Below, in pieces: positions 11,401 to 24,784 of a stretch of DNA of 64,000 nt. Source of the DNA: Echinostoma caproni (lineage: Eukaryota > Platyhelminthes > Trematoda > Plagiorchiida > Echinostomatidae); assembly GCA_900618425.1 (NCBI GenBank), contig UZAN01040010.1, positions 1 through 64,000 of the forward strand. The letters run 5' to 3'. Within the stretch, counting starts at the first letter, position 1; each line of letters starts with the position of its first letter. The notes beneath the pieces are model-generated. The model saw only the letters and a program-made list of their open reading frames with translations. It had not been told where the DNA came from and ran no database searches. Position numbers and translations under genes: made by a program.

Positions 11401-14400
11401 ATTTGGATTTACTGTTTCTCCAGCAAACGTAAATAGTTACATGGTTACTATAAAAATGCAAACGTGTTCTGTTAATCTCACTAGTATTATATTAATGAGT
11501 GAATATGTTTTCCCGTGTGCTCATTATCAGTCTTACGCTCTCGTTGCTCATATATCACACCCATCCAATACTCTCATTTCAAGATAGTCTGATGATGCTA
11601 ATGTGAACTGTTCCGGAGTATTCTAGTTTTTATTCAAATTTCAAACAAAGTTAACGTCGGTAAGGAACACTTGAAATAGAAAAGATGTAGACGATCTCCT
11701 CTAATAATCATCCCATAAAGATGCTTGTGAAATTCGCTGTGAAACTTGTAAGTAAGAATGTTTCGGGAATAGAAATGGCCATGAAAAAATCACCTAAATT
11801 ACATTCAGGTCTTTCATTTATGATAAAATTCAGGAGAAGAATTTTCATATTTTTCACCTCACTCCATGACCGATATTCTTACGTAATGTGTATAGTTGAA
11901 ACATGCATTTACCTGCAAATGTATGCAGATGACGTTAGAAAAACAAGTAATTTCGCACTGAGCCGATGCAATGGGTTACAATGGGGAACTTTCCGTGGAT
12001 TTTTAATTTCTTCATCCACTACAGAAGAGTGCAAGAAAACAATTATCATCTAGTTACGTGTTCCCAAATACGATTGCCATTAAAATGCCAATATTTTTAT
12101 AAACGAGTTTAAAGGGAACACAGAATGCTTTTAAAAATCCTGGTAGTTATAATTTTGAAATCTGTGGAGGATATATTTTACAGCCTCCCCCCCCCTATTC
12201 GTTGTTGATCATTGAGGGTCTAAATACCTTCGGTGATGCACATCTCACATTGTACAATTTTGACCGTCAAAGAACCTTGCAATCGGTTTGATTCAAGGCC
12301 TTTTCTTTTCACTAAAAATGAGCACAATGTGTTTATTCGGTCAAACTGAACCCCGTCAGTTTGTCCATTCCAGGTTATTAATGTCACCATAAGTGAGGCA
12401 AATTTGAAAGGCATAAGACCATACAGTGGATATGCAGATTTTGCTTCATTTTTAAAAGTGCTTCATCACAAAAAGCTCACGATAAAAGCAACCCATCATT
12501 GTGATCACATGTTAGAGTAGTCTGACAATCAGGATATCCGACTGTATTGTTTGGACGAAATGGGCATTTATTTCTCGGCGCCATTGAATACCACTAAATT
12601 AAGAATTAATGTTATAACAATTTTTCATTCACATTCGACCCCTTTTATTGTCAACTTCTAAATGTATTGAATTAAAAATGAGTACCCACATCAACTACTT
12701 AAAAATGGTTTAGCATTCTCGAGGAGATCACACGGAATGATGTTGCCTTTCGCTGTGGCAATTTTAAATGGTGTTGCACTCAGCTTACAGTCTGCATGTG
12801 GTAAGCACAATCTTCCGCTGACGTCTTTTATCGTCGCTTGTCAAAGCGGAAAACCGGCCATTATTCTTCGAACGCGCTCGAAAACAGTGAGTTTTAAATT
12901 ATTCCACAAGGTGCTGGTTTACTCTGTGTGTTTGTCAGCTTGTACTTGGACAAGGTCCGCCGGTAAGCGTTGCGGAAGTATGACAAATGAGTTCACTTAG
13001 GGACACCGGAATCAGAACATGGCAATCTAAAATATCGTACTGACAACGTGAAGCAGCAGAGGTTGAAAACACTTCCCAGATTTAACAACGTGATTCCGTT
13101 TCGTAAGCTCTCAGCTGGATTTCATCTGAACCGCTTTTGTCCATATATTTTCTCTATTTGTTCTCTGTTACAAATAGCCTCAGATCTTGTTGAACCTCTG
13201 TTAACGAATTTAAAATTATCGATTTGAAATACAGATTTACTCGATTAAACTGCAGTTTGATTAAGTTTCTTGTCAGAATGTATTTTTCGTTCTTAGGTAA
13301 TTTACTTAATCGTGAACTTCGAGTCACAACCGTATAGGTGTATCATTATCATATGTAATACAGACATTTTGGAATTGCGAAGTGTACCGCAACTAAAAAC
13401 CTTCTTGTAGACTTAAGTTTCTTGAGTTTCAAGCAAACGTTTAATTTCAACATGCAAATTAACTTACAACAATAAAATATGTATTCCACGATCTATGAAA
13501 TTTTAAACATATTACATCAACCCACAAGTCAGATCATTTACTCGAACAGACCATGGAGAGCATGCAACCATTACCAACGTCTTTTCCTGTGGTTGGTTAG
13601 AAACAGATGTAGAAAAATCTTAGAGCATTCGTTAATCTTTCATAATGAGACCATTTACAGCAATCTACATTGTCCGTTAAAAAGTACTACGCCGCTATAT
13701 ATGGCATGGGAGATAACGAATGCTCGATTTGTGGGACGCTAAATTAAATAATGGATTCCTCCTTTTATATAGTGTTTTATATAGTGTTTCCTAAGTTTTG
13801 TACTTCATGCTCCATTTGCTCTTTGCACAACGAAATTCACTAAATAAACTGATCAAATCCACAAATACCATGTTTATATTAATTTATTTTATTAAAACTG
13901 AAATTATCAATTCTAATTTGTTTTCTGTCTGGAAGAGATGCCTAACAGGCTCACCTTCAAATGAATTTGAAATGAGTTCATTGTTTCTTTTCATTCGGCA
14001 TATTCCATCTAGTGAAATGAGTATTTAGTTAAGCACAACACTGTTTTGGATGGATTGCGTAAGTAGCTTTGAACCTAAGGTCTGCAGTTCACCGTACGTA
14101 GACGTCAAATCTGCTAAATACAATCAAATTATAATTAGGAGGCATTTTAAACTTTCTTCACCTCAATATCACTACATTTTTGACCACCGATGTCTGATTT
14201 CATGACATTTCTGTTGCATGTGCAATACACTCCACCGGTACAAAGGAGAACCGCAGTAATTCCATGAAATAATCTGTACGCAAACCGGTGCAAAATTACC
14301 TCCTTAGGAGAAAATCGGCTTATTTTGTAAGTCACGACCGGGGGAGGGGAATCTAGTCAACAAAATCTGAAATACTAATAACTTAAGAGCACAATTTAGT

Positions 14401-17400
14401 GCCCGTAATCAACCCAACTATTTGAGTCACGAATCCCCCTATATGATATGACGAAAACGTTGATCTCCGCAAACCATCAAAAGCGTTGAGGTTTTGATTT
14501 GGATTAGAACCAGAATATTGGGATATACCCATAGTCAAAATGCTAGAAATTATCAAACTTGGCAATGAAGTGAAGCGCTTTATGTGTTATCGAAATTTAT
14601 CAATGTGTCTCAAATGATCCAGCAGTATAGAATCAAAGAAATCAAGTGATGAGGATCATGCGCTCTTTGTAGCTTCTAGCAACGTAGTGCGAATGTCAAA
14701 CCGCTCGTGTTGACGATGGGAAAAGGTGTCTGATAAGGACAATGCAATACGCTCGCAGTCTGACCTTTGAATGGAGCAAAGCAAATTTAGTCCATTCTGT
14801 TTTATTGTCTAAAGCGATTTTGAACGTGATGGACGAAGAGTAAAATAAATATTCAATATGTTGCAACATTTGTCTAATTAACGGATTAACGTTCAATATT
14901 TAATTATTTTAAAAACTTCTTCATACAATATACGTGACGTATATTCCGTATATTCCGCACCTAACCGCTCAGCATTTTTGATTGTGATCACAAAACACCA
15001 AGTTGGTTAAAATCAATATGCCTTGATCAGATCATGTTTGGAAGACGAAATCTTGATTAAATTGTCATAGAATCTGGATTGAACGTGAGTGGCAGCTGGA
15101 CTCGAAATACACGTACCAGTCCCAGATTGAGAATTTTTCTATTTGGAAATCTCAGTCAATCTGAATTTTCTACTAATTTTGGCACTTAATTAAAGATCAA
15201 GCAAATTAGATAAAGCACTATTTCAGAGCAATTCCAGTCACATCCATATCTAATTTATCAATTCTGACCGACAGCCTTGTTATATAATTTCGGTTTTTGT
15301 TTGTATACAAAATGACACTGAAAATAATGCGAAGAACTAGAAGGCTTGTCCAACCGTTGATCAGGATTTTTAAACTGTTTAGCGCAACTAATGTTTGCTA
15401 GATACCATATGCAGTACCTACGTATTACCAAATGTGACGAACCGATTAAAGTCTCACTAGCTGGGTAAACCCGACCACGAGATAATCTGGTGAATGGCTA
15501 TCTAAGTCTTCGGTAGCAGATCATAACCTTGCAAACAAATAATAGACTAGACTAGCAGCACATAAATATTTGAAACGTCAACAAAGTGGACGAAAATTTC
15601 TACTGAATGTATATCAGCTCCATGAAACAAACAATTTGAGCAAAATATTATCCCTATACCCGTTCCATAATTTTAAAAAACCATTGAGTATTCAAATTCT
15701 TCTCCTATTTTGAGACTGCATATTTTGAAAAGTGGCGCAACCAGATATCTCTTATGCTCATTGCTTTCATAAACAATTATCAAACCATAAACATAAATTA
15801 GCCCGACACAATAAGACACGGAATTTTCAGAACAACCATTGTATGAGTTCACAACGAATTCATCGGTGACCTACAAAATTCAAATTAAAACGAATAAATG
15901 TAAAGCAAACGTTGTTTTACGCCCAATTAAGTTCGGTTTACAACACCGACCATATATAAACAAATAAAGGGTTTTCTGGTCGTATTTGCTTTTGTTTTAC
16001 TCCACGGGAACCTGGAGATATAAAACTGCTTGGAACACTTTACCAATGTTTCACACCTCCCGGTTAACTATACTGTTCATTTTAAACAAATTACGTCAAT
16101 GTGTGCCTAAATTTCATTGAATTTCATCACATCACGCAATTAACGCTTTTGCTCTGCTGTACATAATGTTATCACCCACCACCGCAAATTTACGCATGAT
16201 CTATTCTTGATGCCCATGGGAAAAATATGCACACCTACCTAGTGGAGCTATATGGTTCATCCAATAAGATCTCATCATTTAAAATGCCAGTGGTGTCCAA
16301 TTGTCCTCAGATCGATCACAGAAATGGATCTCCGATTGTCTGCTTTGCCGAAATCTCCAGCTTAGAGCGACTTCATTTGGCAAGAGTAGTCAGTCGATTG
16401 CCATTCGCTAACAAAAAAACTCATGTTAAATTGACTTAACTTTGCTGAGAGTTGTCCACTGCTATTCCTCTTCATTAAGACTCGGTTTTTGCTTTTAGCC
16501 ACTTTTATAATGCAAATGTAGTTCTGTCAACAGTATGCATACGATCAGACAAAAGGCAATGACAGGAGAACAAGATTTGCTGTTGAGTAATTTTGTACTT
16601 TTGCTAAGCAGTATGTTTTATCACAGCAACATAACCGGTACTTAAAATTCCCCGAATAATCGTTTTTGGGCTCGCCGGTAATCATGCTACAGTTACACAT
16701 TAAAGTGATTGGGCACTAAACACCAAAATATAGCAAATTCTATCGGTCCAAAGAACGCCTCTACAAAAATGGCTATACGTCAAAGTAATTACTATAAATG
16801 ATAACTATCATTGAAAATAGCATGTGTGATACCCAACGGCTAAAGCTGAACCGTTGTCATAAGAGCTCATTGTCAGCGCTTTAGTTATCCTTCTGGACTT
16901 GAACCTCTGAACGACCTGGGTGGTATCACTTGGTTACGTGAAAACAATTTTCTGTGTGATGCCGACGAGTCCCATAACGCCAAAAATTGCCGTTCATTCA
17001 TAGTATCCGTTCATCACATGTCAAATTAAAAGGCATTTTTATAATAATCTATTAAAGTTGGAATTCTCTTACTTTGAATACATCAGACAGAACCGATATT
17101 TGTGGGAAAAGTACCAAGAAAAATCTCAAATAAATTAGTAAAACACCTAAAAAAATTAATCACTTGGGGAAAGAGTAAGAGACAGGGCTTTTCAGAACAG
17201 GCTTTGTACAAATCCAAAATGATCTCACATAGGAAATATGACTTTTTAACTCGAACAATAAAATATAAATAAAACGAGGTTTTACCTCTAATTAAGTTCT
17301 GTATACAACGTTCACCATATACAAACCAAAATATGGTTCGTTTAGTGAAAATTTGTCTGGTGATAACTAAGGATATCAAAATCTTTTTTGATTGCATGAA

Positions 17401-17430
17401 ACCTTTCATTTGAAAGAATTCTATATATTA
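8480..17430. other. Long unannotated stretch upstream of the channel gene
   Basis: About 9 kb with only short frames on both strands and no motif that I recognise. A SINE-like piece near 9407-9445 has GGCTCAGGGTTAAG and GGTTTGAACTCC, roughly A- and B-box-like. A single N is at 9262. A homopolymer C run lies at about 12187-12195. Non-coding 5' exons or regulatory sequence of the channel gene may lie here but cannot be picked out by eye. Confidence 0.4.
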
Positions 17431-17457
17431 TTTCAGATAAATGATTCATCTGTCGGC

Positions 17458-17710
17458 ATGGTCCGTAAACGTCCAACTGAAGATTGGTTCGAAGACAGAA
17501 AACCCGTGAACGGTGATGCTTCAAACCAGCCAGTATTTCTACTCTCTGTCAACGATATTGAAAACAATCATGCTGAGGATCCTTTGAACCCTTCCGAGAA
17601 CAACACAGCGAATCAAGAAATCACGAAACTCGAGGCTGTAAAACCACGAGTTGAAACCGCAGAGGGTGAAAGCCCAGCGGCGTATGAAAATTACTCCTTT
17701 CCCAACAATC
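17458..17710 (+). CDS. DEG/ENaC channel, N-terminal cytoplasmic coding piece (5' part, runs into gap)
   Basis: About 84 codons from Met at 17458 to the edge of the N gap. The peptide begins MVRKRPTEDW and is hydrophilic and acidic, as expected for the cytoplasmic N terminus of a DEG/ENaC subunit. A good acceptor (TATTATTTCAG, AG at 17435-17436) lies just upstream, and the frame stays open through it (seven codons before the Met). So translation may start at 17458 in an exon that begins at 17437, or continue from an undetected upstream exon. The acceptor could also serve spliced-leader trans-splicing, which trematodes use. Linkage to the downstream exons is inferred from strand and proximity. 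Confidence 0.55.
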
Positions 17711-18219
17711 NNNNNNNNNNNNNNNNNNNNNNNNNNNNNNNNNNNNNNNNNNNNNNNNNNNNNNNNNNNNNNNNNNNNNNNNNNNNNNNNNNNNNNNNNN
17801 NNNNNNNNNNNNNNNNNNNNNNNNNNNNNNNNNNNNNNNNNNNNNNNNNNNNNNNNNNNNNNNNNNNNNNNNNNNNNNNNNNNNNNNNNNNNNNNNNNNN
17901 NNNNNNNNNNNNNNNNNNNNNNNNNNNNNNNNNNNNNNNNNNNNNNNNNNNNNNNNNNNNNNNNNNNNNNNNNNNNNNNNNNNNNNNNNNNNNNNNNNNN
18001 NNNNNNNNNNNNNNNNNNNNNNNNNNNNNNNNNNNNNNNNNNNNNNNNNNNNNNNNNNNNNNNNNNNNNNNNNNNNNNNNNNNNNNNNNNNNNNNNNNNN
18101 NNNNNNNNNNNNNNNNNNNNNNNNNNNNNNNNNNNNNNNNNNNNNNNNNNNNNNNNNNNNNNNNNNNNNNNNNNNNNNNNNNNNNNNNNNNNNNNNNNNN
18201 NNNNNNNNNNNNNNNNNNN
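17711..18219. other. Assembly gap (509 N) inside the channel gene
   Basis: A run of 509 N. The coding frame before the gap and the TM1 frame after it differ by one position if the gap length is taken literally. Either an intron lies in the gap or its size is approximate. Confidence 0.95.
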
Positions 18220-18220
18220 T

Positions 18221-18859
18221 GAAACAACTTCTTTGCGCGGCGTGCCCCGCATAGTGAACACACGCGATTCCAAACGACGTGTGCTCTGGGTTGTTTTTGT
18301 AGTTGTATTTTTTATTGGTTGCATAACGTGCCTCACGTTTATAATCAATCAGTACTTGGAATTTGATGTGATACATCAGCCAAAGAAACTTTCCGACTCA
18401 CCCAGACCATTTCCCTCGGTCACATTGTGCAACCTACGCCCGTTTACAACTCGAGATATTCGGCAGTTGAAAGCGGCTGGTGTAGTCCCGGTTGATATGT
18501 ACTTTGAAAACCTAAAACGAATGATATTCAGCTTGAAAAATGAAACTAGAAAACACATGACTATGCTGTGGACATTTGCAGCCTACCTATCCAACCTGCC
18601 ACCAACTGTGGACAGGCAGAATTTGGGGCATTCCCTTGGAGATATTGTAAAGCGATGCTCGATTTTGTATAAAAGTGGCTCATTGACTCGAGGAACAGAA
18701 TGCACCAAAAGTGGGTACTGGGCGAAAACACAAGACCGTGTCTTTCACAATTGCTACACATATACTGTATTCGAGAACCGCATGAATACGACTGTGAATA
18801 TGGAAATGGTACTCTACTTGGACAACCTGGTGGAACAAACGGACTGTTTTGACTGTCAA
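18221..18859 (+). CDS. DEG/ENaC sodium channel subunit: TM1 and proximal extracellular exon
   Basis: A 213-codon segment. TTSLRGVPRI at residues 2-11 is the pre-TM1 gating region. A hydrophobic helix (about residues 21-42) is TM1. FPSVTLCNLRPF at 64-75 is the DEG/ENaC signature after TM1 (family form FPAVTxCNxxxF). The rest is the start of the extracellular domain with N-glycosylation sequons (KNET, MNTT) and several Cys, ending in DCFDCQ. The exon ends at CAA followed by GTAAGT (donor at 18860), phase 0. DEG/ENaC subunits assemble as trimers in the plasma membrane and pass Na+; in flatworms and molluscs some are opened by FMRFamide-like peptides, but the gating of this one cannot be read. 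The left edge touches the gap, so the exon start is unknown. Confidence 0.92.
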
Positions 18860-20753
18860 GTAAGTAGCACTCAATACGGAATCATATTTCCTTAAATTAC
18901 AATCGTCTTGGCTATTAAAAATGAATTCACATGTGCGTTAGTTCATAAGTCATAAGAATGGAGTGTATACATTTTTAATTCCACGTAAGAACAAAGGGCA
19001 GGTAAGATAAGCAGGATCGCTTCGGTAAGGACGTCCTTCTATTAGTCACTCACTGTCTTCAAGCGCATTGGTCGCGTAAGACGGATATATGAGCCCAACT
19101 GGAATATTAGGGTTTTTACGCTTTTGTTAAAAATTAAAATATGAATCTACCCTCAGACGGGACAAGGTTATTCCAGCACAATCGGCAAAAATACACAATA
19201 TCTAGCTTTAGCTAAGCAAAATCATCAGAATAAACATGTAAAATATATCATAAACTAATGTTCATCACCCATTTATTCCCCTAAATTCATTGCAGAAAGG
19301 CAGCTTTAGTGACCTTGTAATTTCCGTACTTTTCCCCATTTAATAACATAATTCGTGTGTGACTGAAACACATCACAGTCCAGAGGTCACATCGTCATTA
19401 GCCGCCAGCACAAAGTGACTTGACTATCCATTTAAACCCGCAATTTTCTTCCGCGCGAGATAAGATCAGCTGAAGTATCATTTACATGTATGGTCGCAGT
19501 TTGACCTTGAGCTGAATTATCACGGTTTTGTAAACTAATCAACTTTACCGACTAAAATGATAATGACCTCAATTATTTTGATGGGAAAAAAAACATGACT
19601 GTATTTTTACAGAATGTGAAACTTCTTTAGGTTAGAAGCACATTAAATGTGTTTTGGTAACTTTAGGTTAGTTCAGTTCAGTTCAGTTGGCACAGGACAG
19701 AAATCGGGCCAATCGGGCGTCCAGATTTCCTTCGGCGGGATGCTACCTTCATTTGACCTCACTTGACCCCAAAGGGTTCACAATGTGGCTGCTAAAAACG
19801 ATTTGTTAGCCAGGTATGATCAAAATGCCTTCCGTGTTTGGAACACCACAACATAGCAATAGAGAAAGGGTGACATCTAATATTGGAGGAAATTGCACCA
19901 ATGCACAAACGTTCCTTTTTTTCTGACATAACGCTTCATGCAGTTGAGTGCCACAGGATAGTGCATGGATGTGGTTCAGTTGATTTTGGCCACATCGTGA
20001 TGAATTATCACAGGAGTTAATCCAAACATCCGGAGCCGGAAGTGATGTAAAGCCGTACACTGTAATAAATTTAAAAAAACTTGATATATAAAAGCCTGAT
20101 CATTCGTCAGTTAAATTTAGTGTTCTCGTGATTTTTCAGTTAGCACAAAGGAGAAATTTGAAGAGACCAACTAAATGTTTCAGTTTGAACCGTAGTCCAG
20201 GGAGTTTTTCTACAAAAGGTGTTTCAGTCATCTGAGTTGGTTTTATCAATGATCGAACACGAATAATTTGCATGAAGCATAAATTTGAGGGCATGCTCAT
20301 GGTTCATTCTGTTCCGGTTAATATTCAGATTGTGCAAACAATGCGCGCCTAAAACAGTCGTGCCAGTTTATCGAAGGCTTCCTGACCCAATGTGTTCAGT
20401 AAGAAATATTGCGAACTGGTTGTTTGAGGTTAGTGTACCTGCCAAGTCATGGGCGCAAATTTCTCTGATTGCATTATCCTACAGAAAAATGGCATGTGAA
20501 TAGAAGCCTTAAAGTATGAGAGAAATAGACTTGTAAAACACTATTTCGTATCTTTCTGGTTAGTAAGACCACTCAACTAATTCACACGTGCTACGTGGAG
20601 AAAACATTGATTATTTGTGTTGTAAGAAATTATTCTTAAGTTTGATCTATCAACCAGTGTTTTGAAGTGGTGGTTGTGACGGTTGTTTTCTTGTACTGTT
20701 GATGCTGCTGTAATCTTTATGATTTATGACCGATTTCCCTCCCTTATCAACAG
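18860..20753 (+). other. Channel gene intron between TM1 and Cys-rich exons
   Basis: Begins GTAAGTAGC and ends CCCTTATCAACAG: canonical GT/AG with a pyrimidine-rich 3' end. 1894 bp. It contains a short pentanucleotide (GTTCA)n tract near 19673-19688 and no recognised element. Confidence 0.85.
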
Positions 20754-21335
20754 GATCGGGTAATGGCCAGTCAGTTAACAGGTGCTCGATTACTGCTTCA
20801 TCCACGAGCTTCCTATCCACGAGTGGCGGAAGACGGAATAAATTTGATGCCAGGAACATTGACAGATATTCGATTCAGTGTGAATGAATGGTCCATGATG
20901 GAGCCACCACATGGGCGTTGTAGCAAAGTAACACCGGATGTGATCTCGTTCAATCAGGTTACTTATAGCTATTCGGAAGAAGCATGCAATCAGGCTACTC
21001 AGCAGGAACGTATTGCACAACGATGTAACTGTTTGACACAAGATCTGCCTGTACCCACACATCTGATGCACAAAGGTTTGAGAAAATGTCAGGATTTCAA
21101 ATTTCCGGCCACATACGCTGTTCTACAAGATTTGAATTTGACCAGTCAACTTTATTTCAACGACACAGTGATCGACAACTACGTTCGATTCGCCGGCTGC
21201 TCTGCTCAAACCGGTGCCGAATTGGACAGTCAGAGTATCGGTTGTCGACCAGCTTGCTTGCGGTACACATACAAGCCAAGCATCACAGCAGCGCAGTGGC
21301 CGACAAAAACATTCCTTACTTGGTTTGTGACCAAG
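20754..21335 (+). CDS. DEG/ENaC sodium channel subunit: Cys-rich extracellular exon
   Basis: 194 codons, phase 0 on both sides (acceptor CAG at 20751-20753, donor GTAAG at 21336). It opens with GARLLLHPRASYP, the conserved GAR.xIH... strand of the family, then a PG..xxI block. It then carries eight Cys, including the pairs RCNC and GCRPAC, typical of the thumb/finger disulfide ladder (C....C.C ... C ... C..AC). Sequons NLT and NDT are present. It ends WPTKTFLTWFVTK, the strand before the post-thumb region. The joined sequence from the previous exon reads through without a break, which supports this exon order. Confidence 0.93.
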
Positions 21336-24300
21336 GTAAGATTTATTTGATATGGTTTATACTTTGTATGCAATTTTTATATTTTACTTTGGTTTACAGC
21401 AAGTTTTCTCGAAAGCCAAATGGAAACTGTAGATATTTTTAACGTGTTATAATGTCATCGTGTTTATGGTTGATTGATTTTTAAAGCACGTTGATTATCA
21501 GACGGGAAAATGCTTCTTAAGGAATCAAAGCTGTTGCGTAAAACCTGACCGTCTAAAGCATGAGAATAAAACATTCTAATTTTGTCTGTTTATCGATAAT
21601 GTTTTTAGGGATTGTATACTTCCGGCAACTTTGTGATCCGGTGCAAAATATATTTTCATGTTTGACCTTTAATTTTACTTCCTTTTTATGGAATATACAA
21701 TGGAAAATGTTCATTACTGAGTGTTCGGCCAATCAAATGACTACCACACAAAACGCAGAAAATGGGTTGTCAGGTGGCAGTGGCGGTATTCGAATACACG
21801 TCGTCCGAGGCGATAATTTGGTGATCATTACTGCTTGACCACTATAATAGACAGACCTATTCAAATAATAGTTTCCCACCGCATATTAAATTAACTCGTT
21901 TGTACATACCGCTTGTTATCAGCGGTATCTATTGTCGAGGTAACAACACAAACTTTCTATTAGATTAGGCATTGAGAGTTTGCTCAAATTCATAAGTGTG
22001 ATTATTGTTTTACCAATCCCAGTACGTTTCACTTATTAAAACTTAAAAGTCTTCCTCAGTGCACATAGTAGACATGTTTAATAAAAAAATATGCAGATTT
22101 TGATGGTTATAGATTGGGAGAACATCTTGAGGACAAAACGATTGCACACATCATATTTCATCCCCTTTTGGCTACGGTTTGTAAGAATTCATTTGGCATC
22201 AAAAGTTTACTAAGCTACAAAAGGGTTATCTAGTTCATTTTTATGAGCACCAGGTTCTCGCCTGTTTTTGTTTGATGGGATACAGACAGAGAGAGAATGT
22301 GTAGGTCTGTGTGGAGGACATCACGAACAACGCATTGTTTCATTGCTGTTTATCTGCCTAGAATAAACCATGCCATGACGTCCCTCTTGATGCAGCTTCA
22401 GTGAACACCTTCAGTCTGGAGAATGTTCTCCGTGCTGTGTGTAGACAGCAATATCTGATAACGCTTTGTCACTTGTCTCAATACAAGCTTACCTGACTGA
22501 AACGAGCATTCACGTATGGGGTATCATCTTTGATCAAATCCATACCCATGTAATGTTGGGAGATTATCAGAGCATGTGAACATGTTCAAGAATATCGGAT
22601 AATTGATTTTCCTCATGCGTTGCAAAACTGAGACGGTTCTTGAACTGTATGGCTCATGAAAATTGCTCAGTAATGCGTTGAAAGGTCAAATCTCAGATCT
22701 CTCAAGACAGATGAATATGGAAACCCCAAATAATTTTCATTTGGAATCATGTGGGGATTATTGACGAGGCAGCTGGTACTCGTGTTTTACTCATTTTAAG
22801 AAAAGTATGTATTCCGCTACCCCAGGGTATTTTCAATTTGGGAAAACACTTGATCAATGCTGACCCCTTGAAAGTTATCGCAAAAACCACTGACCTCTCA
22901 TTGATTTTCTAATGTCAACTTTGTAGCGAAAAAATTTCTCACTACGAGTGTTGTGAGATACTACTCACTTATGAATAGTGGGTAACTTTCGATGATCAAA
23001 AATTTAACAAAATCATCAAGGACCAAGTGATATGTTTCGAAGAATGATTGCTGACTGCTCTATAAATTACCCTGTGTGTCGAAAAAAATTGCGATGGCAC
23101 GTTTCTGATCAGGGTATTTTGTTAGGCATGCAAACATTTTATCTCCCATATGTAATCCTCAATAAACGAGTATCCTCGACCAGCACAGCTTTTGGATTTA
23201 TAACATAAGTAATTGTAACCAATGGTGAGGTTATCTTTATATTTTGCGGTATATTGTTTCCTTTGCTGAACATAATTCGCATCAGAGCGGATCAAATTTG
23301 AAAAAATAAAGAAAAACAAAATTTAAAACTTTCTTCTTTAATATCTGGTTTTTAGTACCTGGGTGAGTAGTCTGTTTCAGTTCCATTTACTACATTATCC
23401 AAATCGCACAAAATGCTCACGTGCTTCAAATTTGAACACGGCAAAAACGAAAATCGCTCAGTGAGTTATTTGTTTTCTTATCTCACAGGTGGCGCTAATC
23501 TTCAGGTGGATCATACAACGTAATTTGGTAAATCTCATTCTGTTACCGCTGAATTGAAGCAGATTCGTTGACCCGCAAATGTCTACTTGATTTTACAACG
23601 AAGACAATAGCTTAACACAGCAACCTAACGCTTCCTCCTTTATTACATTAACATTTTGAGTTTATATTCTTATATTACGAACGTTTCTGTACAAGTCAAC
23701 ACAGACTAGTGGAACTAAACAGTGATTGACGTGAGATCTAACCAAGCAGTTTTTTATTAATGATCTTTTGGAAAGATCTGTCCCACGGCCCCTGAGTGAA
23801 CACGAACTCAGACAACCCGTTTTGTGGTAGCCAATTGTCTGAACTTTAGATCCAAAACACAGTGAATGGTTTTTGTTTAAACTGTCAGTTAAGATATGTG
23901 CGTCCGATGGATTTTGATTTACAGAGGTGTCCCCTGTCACAAACGGGCCGGACACGTTTCAAGTAACCAGCCTGAAAATAATACGATAAGTGAATTTTGC
24001 TCAAAGCTTTTCGGCCCTTAAGGGATGAACGCAGCAGCAACGGATGGAAGAGTATCTTTGCATATCAAAGTGAAAGTGTTTTGATTAGAAAATAAAAACA
24101 TTTTTTATTCTCAGGAAGTGTAACCATCCTACTCGGATTTGTGAAACGACAATGAGTTTTGTGTCGGATATTTTCTGTCCGTAACTGATAACATTTTTGT
24201 AGTAGGTGATTGGGCATAGTACCGGAACTTTGTCCACCGCGTCCAGTTCCATATTCGTGTTCTTTCAATTCACCGGATTTACAAGTCGTATGTATGTCTG

Positions 24301-24784
24301 TTGGTTTGGAATAGATATGCTATGTTGCTTGTTGATTTAAGTTCGGATCAAAATGGGTGCATTTTTCGTTTCCGAATTTTCGACTGCAGCTTCAATAGAG
24401 AAATGAGGGACACAAATGTCACTTGAGAGAAATGTATGAGCTTTAAAAGAGTAAACACCATTCTCCGTACCTTTGTATGAATGGAATTCCCCGAAGATTG
24501 TACCTAAGTGTCCCTAATGACCTTGGATCAAGCACGTAGTAGAAGATCATTCTCAATCAAATTAAATATATTAGTGTAGCATGCGGCCGGTGATAACGTT
24601 GTAGAGGTGCAGAATGACCCGCCTCGGAAGCGATTGGTCACTGGTCCACTACCGAAATTTCAGAACAAACGAGGTTGAATCCTGTGCACCTTGTATAACA
24701 GTGCATGGGAATGAAAATTATTCCAGGTGAAACAAAAGAAAAAATACGCACCAAAATAGTAGATACTCCAATAAACTATGAATA

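Noticed and set aside
11587..11625. CTGATGATG, considered as a hammerhead box
   Set aside because: No GAAA follows at stem-II distance and no stem forms.
13085..13120. Minus-strand CTGAGAG ... GAAACGG
   Set aside because: No stem II between the boxes and no cleavage triplet.
17539..18376. Very long frames on both strands spanning the N gap at 17711-18219
   Set aside because: They are open only because N codons are not stops; apart from the channel frame they have no coding content.
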